Below are positions 53,984 to 64,000 of a DNA stretch of 64,000 nucleotides, in pieces. The DNA lies in contig QANT01007330.1 in assembly GCA_003254885.1 (NCBI GenBank), positions 1 to 64,000 of the forward strand, in the 5' to 3' direction. Position 1 is the first letter of the stretch. The number at the start of each line of letters is the position of its first letter. The translations under genes and the position numbers were made by a program. The notes under the pieces were generated by a model, which was given only the letters and a program-made list of their open reading frames with translations, was not told where the DNA came from and made no database searches. The DNA is from Purshia tridentata (taxonomy: Eukaryota > Streptophyta > Magnoliopsida > Rosales > Rosaceae).

Positions 53984-56900
53984 GAAGCCCAAAAGGTCAG
54001 AGCACCTAATATAAGGGAGTCAAAGAAGAATCTGATAGAATTACCTCAAGAAAATTGTCTTGTCTGAGATAGTTGCAAGTCACAGCTTTCCCCAGTAGGC
54101 AAGCTTTTGTTCCAACAGCACGCTTGACCATCCAATATCCCTGTTAAATTATAGTTTTATTAGCTAAACTGTTCCATCAAATGTGGAGCATGTACACGCC
54201 TGGGATTCTACATATCTTTATACTTCAAGCATAACATGCCTCAACAATACTAGGAATTAATTTAAATCTTGCATCGCGAAACATGTCAGTCCCATCCACA
54301 AATTTAGAAAACAAAGAATCCGGCTTTGCAGGTCTGTCAGCAGCATAGTAAAGTGCCAAACTATAGTTTGGTTTTGCAGGAACCTGAAACAGAGAAACGA
54401 CGTATATAGAGCCACTCATTAGTGAGATAGAAAGAGGCATATTACTTATCCAAAAGCTTAGTTCAACCGTACATCACTCATTATTTTCTAAAGCTATCAA
54501 TTGAGAAAATACCAGAGATTGGACAACTAACGCACAACAATGGTTCTACTGTTGCAGAAATTTTTTCCTTTTCCACTCATTAAACTCTTATAATCAGCCA
54601 GATTCAGGCACATATTTGCTCAACAAAAATATTGAAAATGTTTTTCAAATCCTTTAAATGACTTAATATAACACAGTAGTAAACTCAAAACTGTTTTCTT
54701 TACAAAATTCTCATTCTGCGCAACCATGAAATTTATGACAAAAATGAAAAGTATGCGCAGATCCCACATGCATAACAAGTACTGAATTTCTGAATTTTAA
54801 ATTTTTCATGAAAGCTTAGTATTGCATTTCTAAACCTATATCATACATGACAAGACTGGGAATACACATCCATTCCCTTCTATACTTCTGTAAATGAAAA
54901 CAGTCATCTCATTTCCTATTAAAGTAAAAATGTGACAGATTGGAAGTCATTTGTGCACATACCTGGAGATTAATGACTAGTATAAAAGGAAGCTTCTTTC
55001 CAGCTTCTGACTGAAATGAAGAAGAGTATGGTTAGACACAAAAATAAAATAAATTAACAATTATAAACTTAAATGTTCCCTAAACATGTTTTCTCAGCTG
55101 TAAAGAAACATCTTGCACCAATGGTCAGGCATATTTTAAATAATATTGCTAAACATGCTTAGCCGAGTTTTTAATTTCTTATCAGATTGCGTTGAAAATA
55201 CTCGCCAATACCAGTGTACCGGCCATTCTGACATGTTTCATTCTACTGGAAAAAATAATTTGTACATTCCATTATATGAAAAATAACTACCTGAGTAAGA
55301 CATCTGGGGTGCAGTGCAATCATATCTAGGCTTTTCTCAGCTTTGAACCAATCTACTCCTATGAGCTTGAGAAGGGGATCTCCTCCCATTACCTGAAAAG
55401 TGGAAGTCAGCAATAATCATAAGAAGATGAATGGAAGTCATCAAATTTCGTGCAACCAAACACCACATAGACAAATTCATGCAAGTTCTGAGTTCAAATC
55501 AATTCAAAGCAGAGTAAAACCCACCTTGGAATTGTCCTTTAAGTAGTTCTTTCCTCTGATCATAAATCCTGTACCACTTGGACATGTCCAACAGTTTGTG
55601 TCAGCCTCATCCTTCCCTTTGCGCAACGAACCATTGAACTGGCTTGGATCAATCATGATAGGAGCCACTTCTGGATCCAGTTCCTTATTAGCATTTGCAG
55701 CTGTACAGAATGACCTAATACTTTAGCACTGAGAATTTTTTAGAAGGGGAAAAAATAATTGCAAACCAGTCTTTAAATATGCATGTATGGCTTTGTTTTT
55801 TCTTAGATAGGTAAAAAGAAAAAAGGACACCAATCCTGTCACAGAAGATAGATTCAATGAGCACACCTGAAGCTCTCTTCAGTTTCAATTTTGCATCCTG
55901 AAAAATATGGAGGGTGGTTATTAACATCTGGATTTTAAAAAGAAAAAAAACAAAAGGTATCTCCATACAAAAGTGAGCCGCATTCAAGTGGGCTACCAAC
56001 AGTGCTACATTCTAATATTAAGAAAATAGAAAAGTGACAACCTTCTTGTCAAGTTCACCATCCTCAGTTTCTTCTTCAGAAGATGAAGAGTCCGCAGAAA
56101 TTGCATCATAAAATTCATCCTTCACATCTGACTCCTCATATTCAGCACTGGAAACGGAAACTTCTGATAGCTTTGATTGGATAAATGTAGTAGAAGATTC
56201 ACATTTGAGTGCAGGAATTGCTCCAATATACTCCTTCAGACCTGATCAAATACAAAACAAAGGAAACATAACTGCCTTTACAATAAACATTTTATAAAGT
56301 AATTGATCTATCTATTGTTATATAATTTCAGAAGCCAGTTAACTAAGAGGTTGAGTGACAGTTATCAGATTATGGTTTTTTTAGCATAGGTGAAGCTCTG
56401 ACGGATCACCTACCTGGGTTAATTTGATTCGTGATAAGTTTTGTTGGTCTACCATTGGTCTCAAAAACTTAAACTTTTAGGATGTGAATCAACCATCATT
56501 TTATACTCAGCCCCACATGCAGCCCTCTCTCCACCACAAGAGAACTCAACATGTGGAATGAATTGGGAGACTGAAAATGCAGGATTTAAACTTGGGAGCT
56601 CCAGTCTGCTGCTATACCATGTTACGTTTTGTATGTTTAGAATTGTTCCCAAAGCTTTAAGCTCAAAGGATGTAAACCAATTATTGTTTGACATTCTAAC
56701 AATTTCAATGTGCAGAAAATTGAGATTGCACAGCTTACATCTACCTCCTTAGCTGGACTGCATAACTTCAAGGGCCCAAAAGGCACCTCATAATAGAAGA
56801 TATTCAGATCATAAAATCAAAATAAAATAAGAAAAAGAGATAATTAATTGCCTAACCTCCCACTTGGCACAACAATGCATAAGGAACACTCTTTTCGAAC

Positions 56901-59900
56901 TTTGAGCAGTGATTCTTCTTCCATCTGCACCACCCCGCAGAATTTATCTCCAACATTTGCGTGACAAGACATCTTGGAGAATTTGAACCCATGGATGAGT
57001 TCAAATTTCTAATCTCCCAAGTAGATGCTGAAACGTGGAAAATAAAAATAAAAATAACACCAATTTGATGAAGAAATAGAGATTTCTAACAATAGACACT
57101 CAGATTTCTAACACCAGACTTGAAAAAAATGTCATCAAGCAGTACAAATATGTGATATAAAGGTTTTCAATTCATCCGAAAATTTGTAAGGAATTAACAA
57201 AAGCACAACAAGCTGTAACCACAAATACATATTAAGTCCACAAGAGAACATTAAAAAACAGAATGGAAAAGGGAAGCGAAAAAGAAATGAGACACAGTCT
57301 GATTAGCTGAAAGAGAATAAAAAATGGTCCCATGCATGCAAAGCTACAACAGAAAACACATCTAAAAAGTAGTTCCACTATGGAAAACAGTTATTTCGAC
57401 TCCTAGAAAGAAAACTAGAAACCACCATTAAAGGGAAAAGCCAAACAAATCCTTCATTGGCTGGTAGCAGGAAACGAAAATGAGAATTTTACCATGTAAT
57501 CTGTACATTAAATACATAATTTACCTTATTAACTGTCCATTCATTTTTGAGAAGAGAACTCAAAATTTAACTGACAGTAATCTCACATGTTACATACAGC
57601 CTCTAAACCAAATTTAATGGGAAAAAGGTGGGCATACCATCATATCACTAGAAAACAATGAATCTTAGTTATAAATGGAAATTTTCATTGTTCTGGACGA
57701 GAAATTATCAAGTTCTTCTGATAAAGCAATGAAATCTCTTACGATTTATTTTTGTGCGACGATATCCAGATCTTGGGGGCTTCTTCTTATGAACAGCTGG
57801 GAAATGCAAGATGGCTGCATTAAGAGTACCATAGGATGTCAGCCATATACTAAGGCAAAAAAGAATTCATATCATTTTAGGCAACTCAAGTTAGAAATGT
57901 CACTGAGATTTTTTTAACAGCAACATATTACATAACTTCTCCAATGGCCTTTGCATTATTCCTTTTCCTCTTCTAGCCCCCACCCCAATAATAAAGCTAT
58001 ACTCCCTATTCAACAAATTAAAATTATATTCGGATTGTAATCCTTTTTTCTCTAGGATGAATAGGAGGTAGTCCACCAAGCATCAGTAGGCCAGCAAAAC
58101 AGAAACATAAGTTTAAGCAGCTCTAAAAATTATGTTCTCTTACTATATGTTCCATCTTGTCCACGAAACCATTGCCTAGAAAAGATAAAATCTCTCTTGG
58201 AATGCCACCTGTAAAACATATTAAATAACAAATGAATGCCTCATGATGATGACAAAAGAAACAGAATGCAGACCGACTTTATCATGTGAAGAAGCCAATT
58301 CCTGCTGACTAAAGTATTGCAATTTCCAGTAAACATAAAACATCAAAATGAGGGGTTGATCACTAAAATCACATACTATGAAATGCACAATTTATCAACG
58401 GTAAAATCCTAGCTTTGATGAAAATAGCATTTGCTAGAGTCAACCATGGCTTAAATTTAAAGTGAAGGGGACGAGGGCATAGATTTGAGCACGTCAAAGT
58501 GGATGACTAGAAACACGAGATAATAGAATTGAGATATAGGTATTTGCTTAGACATGAAGGTGGCATCAATTGAGGAAACGATAGCAATGAGTTGCACGGA
58601 TTATGGATAAGATATTAGTGCAAGAGTTAGACAGAAGAGGCAGTCATGTCTAACATCATTACCGAGTAAGATACCTAGGATCAAATGTCCCGTAGACAAC
58701 ATCATAGTGTCCATCATAAGAATCTAACAGCTCTAAGTCACCTGTCAGCATATCCCACCTGTGAAGAAAATTATTAGAAAGGAAAAAGCTGAATAGTAAT
58801 GAACCTATTATGTAAGGCAACTTACTCATATCTCTGATGTCGCTCAAGGTTTAAAAGCACTTCAAAAGCAGTATCTGCAGTCGCATCAATAACGCCAACT
58901 GCCTTGACAATAACACCTTTACCACTCTACAAATAATGAAATATTAATAAACCAGCAGGTTATGCGCACACAAACAAACACCCAAATAATCAACTCACAC
59001 ACACAATGAATGCACGAGATACCTCAGAATTAGCAACATCTTCAAATATTCTAACACCTGAAACCAAAAGAAAAAAAAGTACGAAGAAGAAACATCAGAA
59101 GATTGCATGGTTGATTGAAATGACCAAAGTGCGGTCTTAAGAATTCACCAAAAGAAAGTAGTAATTATTTTTTGCCTGGTCTATCAAGTAGCACAAGGCC
59201 TAAAGAAGAATACCATGTACTGTTCGCACACATTTCCACTGATATGACTCAATTGCATCTCCACTGTCCCTTTCAAAGTAGCCATCCGTACCACCATTTG
59301 CACCCGAGTTGTACTGACACAGAAGTGTCTCTGGGCCTGTAACAGAAAGAGAAATCATATTTTATTGGATAAATATAGAATTGATATTACATGTATCGAC
59401 TGCAAAATTAAAAATAAAATAAAATACAGATGATCATTATTATGTAATAACTCGAGGGACTTAACATAAATTTCAATAAATATGTAACTCAAAACTAGGT
59501 GACCAACCATCATAAGCACTTTGGACCTGAAGCAAGTCCCATTATAAAACATTAATAAAGAAGCCATTCACATATCACCTCACCTTGCCCAATTCTTATA
59601 AGCCTTTTCAGTCCATTTGCATAACGCCTCACTCTAGGTCGATGGACATTGAGATTGAGCCTTTGTCATTATAAAAATTATGAGTCAACATTAGTATAGA
59701 AAAAAAAATGACATGCACAATGAATAGAATAAAATTAATTAAAAAAACAAATTGATATGCCATTAAAAAAAAACTCAAAAAAAAAAATTACAGCCTATAC
59801 AAAATGTGAACAAACATGGGATGCAAGCATAATGATCCCAGCATCAATTGGAACCCAACAAAAAAAATGGGGGTCATAAACCAGCATCAAATTCGATCTT

Positions 59901-61397
59901 TTACTCTTGATTAACATGTTGGAATTATCCTTCTCTTACACAGTAGCAGCAGACAATTAAACCATCAATATTATTTTTAAAAGAAGAAATGTTTTATTAA
60001 TTAAAAGTTAACAGAGCAATTGATTCAATGGAATATTCCCTTGATCCACAGTATCATACTTCAAAGACCCACCAAATAATGTACAAAAAATGTCACTGGT
60101 TAAAGTTAAACAAAAACAACTACTATGAAGTACTTATGGAAGTGTATCAAGATCACCAATCCAAGAATTATGAGCGTACTCTGTTTCCATGTTCAGTTTG
60201 TGTCTGGCACTAACTCCTCTTGACAGCTCATACTCAGCCTGTCAAAAGAAGAGTTCGAAGTATAGTTTGAATTGTTTGGAAAATAAAGTACCCATTTTAT
60301 GTCACAAGACTCACAAGTCAAGGACCACCAAAATGTTCAATTTAAGGGTAAGAAGAAAACTTTTTTCTATGTTAGCAATGATGACACTTTAGTGAGAGCA
60401 TGTACCTGCTGCTTGGCTTGATCAAATGCCTCCAGCCATTTTTGGGCTTCTCCAGCCGTGGCACAAGCAATCTTCACAAACCGATTAATTGTCACCGTCT
60501 CATTAGAAAAAGGAAACCCAAAATTTGATATATAAAGAGAACTTATTTCAACAAAAGAAACAAAACTGTCGAAAAAGCACACAAATATCATACGGCAATG
60601 AAAGTTCAAAATCAGATGAATTATGGATCAAATAGTACGTAAGAGAATGACACGCAATCATATACATACATAAATACAGCTACATTATACTGCATTGGAA
60701 AAAGGTACGACAGACATGGTAATAAAATAATAATAATAATACTCACATGCGTGGGACCGAAAAAGTAATTATAATATTTACATGTATAGTAAAGGAAAGT
60801 GGCACTGAAACCTACTTCTCCCTTTTTTGATTCTTCCAGTCGATTATAAAACCGTAGAACATAAACATCCTGAAAAAGAAAATAAAAGGAAATTAAGAAA
60901 ATGCTTAAAGTAATGCAAGTATAGACATTTTCTATATGTGCCATTGTGGGCTTAGTTACTTACCCCATAGTAGACCTTGCGACGCCCAACCTCCTCTAAC
61001 ATAAGTGTAGGCCCAACAACGCCTCTCCGAATGGGTTTCTTGCCCAACATATCCAAAATTAATATAAAAAAAGAAGAAAAGAAGAAACAATAAAAAAAAG
61101 ACAAGCGTTGATGACGATGCTCACAATGCCTGGGTTCTCGTGAGGGTCACGCTTGTACATCTCGACATACTTGCCTCGGATGAAGAGAAATCGGAGGTGA
61201 CAGTACTCGTGGCCAATTGAATTCACGCCCAAATGGTACACCCACCCGAAATATTCAAACATCCCTCTCTGATCTTCTCCTCCTCCGGCGACTCCGAGTA
61301 AACCACTCCCGGTGCTGTTCACGGATACCTCGCTCCCCGGCGTCTTTATCGGCGACGGCGACGACGACGACGACGACGGTGAAGGCAACGCATCCAT
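52437..61397 (-). CDS. EDR2-like protein with PH, START and DUF1336 domains, 22 exons
   Basis: Twenty-two exons from 61397-61125 to 52529-52437 join to 752 residues in an unbroken frame. A Ser/Pro-rich N-terminus (about 1-45) precedes a PH domain starting MFEYFGWVYHLGVNSIGHEY and ending near KWLEAFDQAKQQ. Next come a START lipid-binding domain (VNRT-type VRTVHGVRIFEDVANSE through PSTWEIRNLNSS), an acidic linker (SADSSSSEEETEDGE), and the C-terminal DUF1336 (SQFNGSLRKGKDEADTNCW to DTAVHLEV). Arabidopsis EDR2 binds PI4P and restrains salicylate-dependent defence and cell death. This protein is closest in memory to the AT2G28320-like branch. Intron 19 uses a GC donor (GAG before GCATGT). Frame and family both require this junction (PSIVE then GYWMVKRAVG). 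A long GA repeat lies in intron 20. Confidence 0.93.
53923..53979. repeat. (GA)n microsatellite in an EDR2-like intron
   Basis: A nearly uninterrupted GA run of about 56 bases in the intron between exons 20 and 21, about 65 bp from the exon 20 donor. On the transcribed strand it is a CT tract. It produces a spurious RERERE open frame on the plus strand. Confidence 0.9.
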
Positions 61398-62930
61398 TTC
61401 TTCGAAATTAAGCCAGCTACGACCTACGACGTGGTTGCGTACGCTAGCAGTAGCAGCTTCTTCGAAGCTTAATTGTTGGTTAATTGGATCTCTCTCTATT
61501 GGGAAGGATAGGGAGAGGTCAACATGGATCGATCGATCACACCACTGGTTCTGTTTAATTTCGCTATTAATTCATTTCCGTGTTTCCTGTCTTTTCATTC
61601 CTATTTTTATATTCCTTTCCTAAGGGAACCTCGGGGCCGTTCACCGCTTTACGTTTGTGAATTTTTGTTGTGTTCGTGGGTCCCCCAGTACTTCAGGTGG
61701 GTTAAACAAGCATGCAGATTTTGCATGGACGATTTGTGTCGTTTTTTGGGGTCTCAAAATTTTGCATGGACTTGCAACGTCCACGTATGACGTAACGATC
61801 GATGACTCTTTTTGTCGTTTACCTCTTTTACTTGATTAAATTAATGATGCATATGTCCCAACAACTATGCCAACCCTTGTTGTTATTTTTCACTCATTTT
61901 TATTCTACGTGTTCGAAATTTAATTTAAGATATTGCCCTATCAAAATCAACTTATTGAAGTAATATTGTAATATAGGGAATCGATTCGCCAACATTCTTT
62001 TCTTTCTCTTTCTACGGAAAGGAAAAGAAAGGTTCAAGGGTAGATTAGGAAGTTCACTTATTAAATAAATAATAAAAACATAGAGAATAATAAAGGAAGG
62101 CAAACAGATAAGATTCATAAGAATGGAGTTGCAAAAATAAAACTTAGAAGAAATCTCAAATCAGAAACACCATATTTTTCTCTTTCTTCAGGGTTGAATG
62201 CTTTCGACACAAAGAAAAAGAAAAAAATGCTACACAGTACACACGTGGCGCAAGGATCAAGTCATGTGCAATAGAGCTGGCACCATCCCCTTGAGAAGGT
62301 AGACACGTGGAAGAGTGATCCAACTGCACTTTCCATGCCTTTTTGCCTTGTCCAACACCCATCTTCATCCAACAAGGTTGGATAGAACTAGAAGTTAGAA
62401 CTAAGGTCAAAGCATATTCCTACAATCCTACTAGTTCAAGAAACTCAATTACAATTTACAAGCACTTAAACCGTATGATGAATACAATATGCAAATGCGT
62501 GCGGAGTGCTCCTGGGACAATCCAACATCCAAAAAAGGCATCACAAGAAAACTGCTCAAGGAGGCAATAAGGCAAAAACAACTAAAAATATCACACTTTC
62601 ATTATAAACAACTTATTTCAGGTCAACACTAGTCCGCTACATTTTTATTTTACCTCGTAAAATGTTCAAAATGTTATCCAATGAGATTGGGTGAAGCAAG
62701 ATCAAATGATCATAAATTTGGACGCTTAAAGGGTTCTGTAGACTGGCAAGAAAAAAGAAACTCAGGTGCACAACCCAGATCAAAACTAAAAGCCCTCAAC
62801 ATCTTATACATTGATAAGCCAATTCACCCATCAGAATTCACAAGGCTTACTGCCACCGAACATCATGACAAACATACATCAGAAAATTCATAAAACGAAA
62901 TGCCAATGGATCTTCATTGAAAAGATTCCA
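61398..62930. other. Intergenic: EDR2-like promoter and sequence up to the acidic-tail gene
   Basis: Upstream region of the EDR2-like gene (about 61398-61900), then AT-rich sequence. ACACGTGG-type G-box cores occur near 62242 and 62305. The stretch just right of 62600 is probably 3' UTR of the next gene. No protein-like frame. Confidence 0.4.
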
Positions 62931-63206
62931 TTACTCGTCAGTCTGTTTTCCTTCTTGGTCCATCTCATATTCTTCATCAACTTCTTCTTCATCGTCGTCG
63001 TCGTCATCCTCTTCATCATATATGCTGCTCCGAGAAAGCTTACTGAGTTCAACTTTTGCATCCTCTTCATTAAAAAACTCCAGTCCATACTTTGTGTCTC
63101 GGTGTTTGACCAAAAGCCAACGCAGCAATCGATCTTCTTTGTTCAGGTAATGCAGCTCCTTGTTGATGTTAGGTGTAGCCATCATAGTCATCTGCATCAG
63201 TTGACC
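62931..63206 (-). CDS. C-terminal exon of an unrecognised protein with an acidic tail (partial)
   Basis: The exon opens after an acceptor (TTATAG) at 63207 and reads 91 residues to TAA at 62931-62933, in a frame that starts at phase 0 (GQLMQMTMMA). A conserved-looking stretch NKEDRLLRWLLVKHRDTKYG is followed by FFNEEDAKVELSKLSRS and then an Asp/Glu run (about 25 acidic residues, broken by Val, Tyr and Met) ending QEGKQTDE. The composition and exon phase look like a real gene end. I do not recognise the family. Upstream exons lie to the right, probably beyond 64000. Confidence 0.55.
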   Translation of the reverse strand, partial: GQLMQMTMMATPNINKELHYLNKEDRLLRWLLVKHRDTKYGLEFFNEEDAKVELSKLSRSSIYDEEDDDDDDEEEVDEEYEMDQEGKQTDE

Positions 63207-64000
63207 CTATAACCATAAACAAATTTGATTTACTAAAAGAATTTATCTGGCCAACATGAGATGAGAATTTATCTATATTTAGTATGAAATACCAACTAGG
63301 CAAGGTGTGAAGATAGCAAAGGAGAATAAAGAAGAAAAGGGAAAAGGAAAACCTTAAAAAGTGTACCAAATGAATTGCTGCATCTGATAACAATTCCATT
63401 TCTAACTTAAGCCCTTGAACACACAAGCCCCTCAACATCTTGCATAAAATGCTAAAGATTACCAAGCATTACCTCAGGAGTTTCTTAAAGGAGCTTTGCA
63501 AAGCTAAATTGGTATGGCAGGAACACAACCCATTCCTACAACTTCTCATAAAAATGATTTGTGTCTTAATGATAACCCCGTTACCAACCATAAGGACTAA
63601 ATTATTCAAAGCAGCGTATAACTTAATCTTTGAATTTCACCCTACTATGTTTTGCCTTTTTACTAAAGAATGTTAAATACTTCGATTTTGTCCTTTGCCT
63701 ATAAGGCAGCTCCTATAAGATAGCTTCAAAGGTTAGATGAGTAACATTAAACCTGTTTGCCAGAAACAACTTATACATTTCTAACACAATAAAGCTATTA
63801 CAAGAAAGAAAAGAAAAGGAAAAGAGGAAAAGAGACGATTAAACCTTTTTGCCAGAAACAACTTAAAGCTCTGTACACGCTTAATAAAGCCATGACAAAG
63901 AAAGAAAATAAAAAGGAAAGGAGAGAAGAAGAAGAAGAAAGCAGAACTTCCATGAAATCCAACTACCAACCAAAGCAGATTTCTCCCTTTAAGATAAACG
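63207..64000 (-). other. Probable intron of the acidic-tail gene
   Basis: AT-rich sequence with pyrimidine tracts on the minus strand. A stretch at 63358-63460 is open on the minus strand, but the frame does not join cleanly to the next exon. I do not call an exon here. A repeated CCTTTTTGCCAGAAACAACTTA-like unit occurs near 63752 and 63844. Confidence 0.3.

Noticed and set aside
53771-54067. 98-codon plus-strand frame with an RERERE run
   Set aside because: The run is a translation of the GA microsatellite inside an intron of the EDR2-like gene.
63169-63465. 98-codon minus-strand frame as an upstream exon of the acidic-tail gene
   Set aside because: Its natural donor does not join to the 63206 acceptor in the reading frame of the last exon, and its sequence is phenylalanine/leucine-rich as expected of a pyrimidine-rich intron.

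Overview
The window is nuclear DNA of a eudicot plant. It has AT-rich intergenic and intronic sequence, GT-AG introns, and proteins closest to families I know from Arabidopsis and rosids. A woody rosid, perhaps Rosaceae, is plausible, but nothing here fixes the genus. Eight complete protein genes and the 3' end of a ninth can be read. I rebuilt seven of the complete genes exon by exon (the eighth, HEM4, has no intron). Every joined frame stays open, so none looks like a pseudogene.

Layout from left to right. A three-exon ribosomal protein eL39 gene (749-1113, +) is followed by a 1.04-kb tandem duplication whose two copies are separated by a single N, which suggests an assembly join. Next come a plasma-membrane H+-ATPase (4898-9240, +), a WDR76/CMR1-type WD40 protein (10288-13886, +), a non-coding stretch with a possible spliced RNA and a CACTA-type remnant, and an FAD-dependent oxidoreductase (17330-20272, -). 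MCM5 (21123-26601, -) carries a MITE in one intron. DCL4, the Dicer-like 4 gene, has 25 exons (27592-41194, -). It is followed by a solo LTR (42885-43902) just upstream of an intronless HEM4-domain gene (44046-44891, +), a MOL1-type LRR receptor pseudokinase (45344-48577, -), a 3.9-kb gene-free stretch, a 22-exon EDR2-like PH/START/DUF1336 protein (52437-61397, -), and the acidic C-terminal exon of an unrecognised gene (62931-63206, -).

The genes do not form one pathway. Two share a visible regulatory theme. MCM5 has two E2F-type sites (TTTGGCGGGAA) about 80-105 bp upstream of its ATG, and the WDR76/CMR1 gene has one about 120 bp upstream of its ATG, which fits S-phase expression of both. DCL4 has W-box cores just upstream, a possible link to defence signalling.

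I found no new biological system. The points most worth a second look are the N-separated duplication, a duplicated splice acceptor in DCL4, the short DCL4 N-terminus closed by an in-frame stop, a GC-AG intron in the EDR2-like gene, the solo LTR in the HEM4 promoter, an in-frame minimal uORF in the H+-ATPase leader, and the paired E2F sites.
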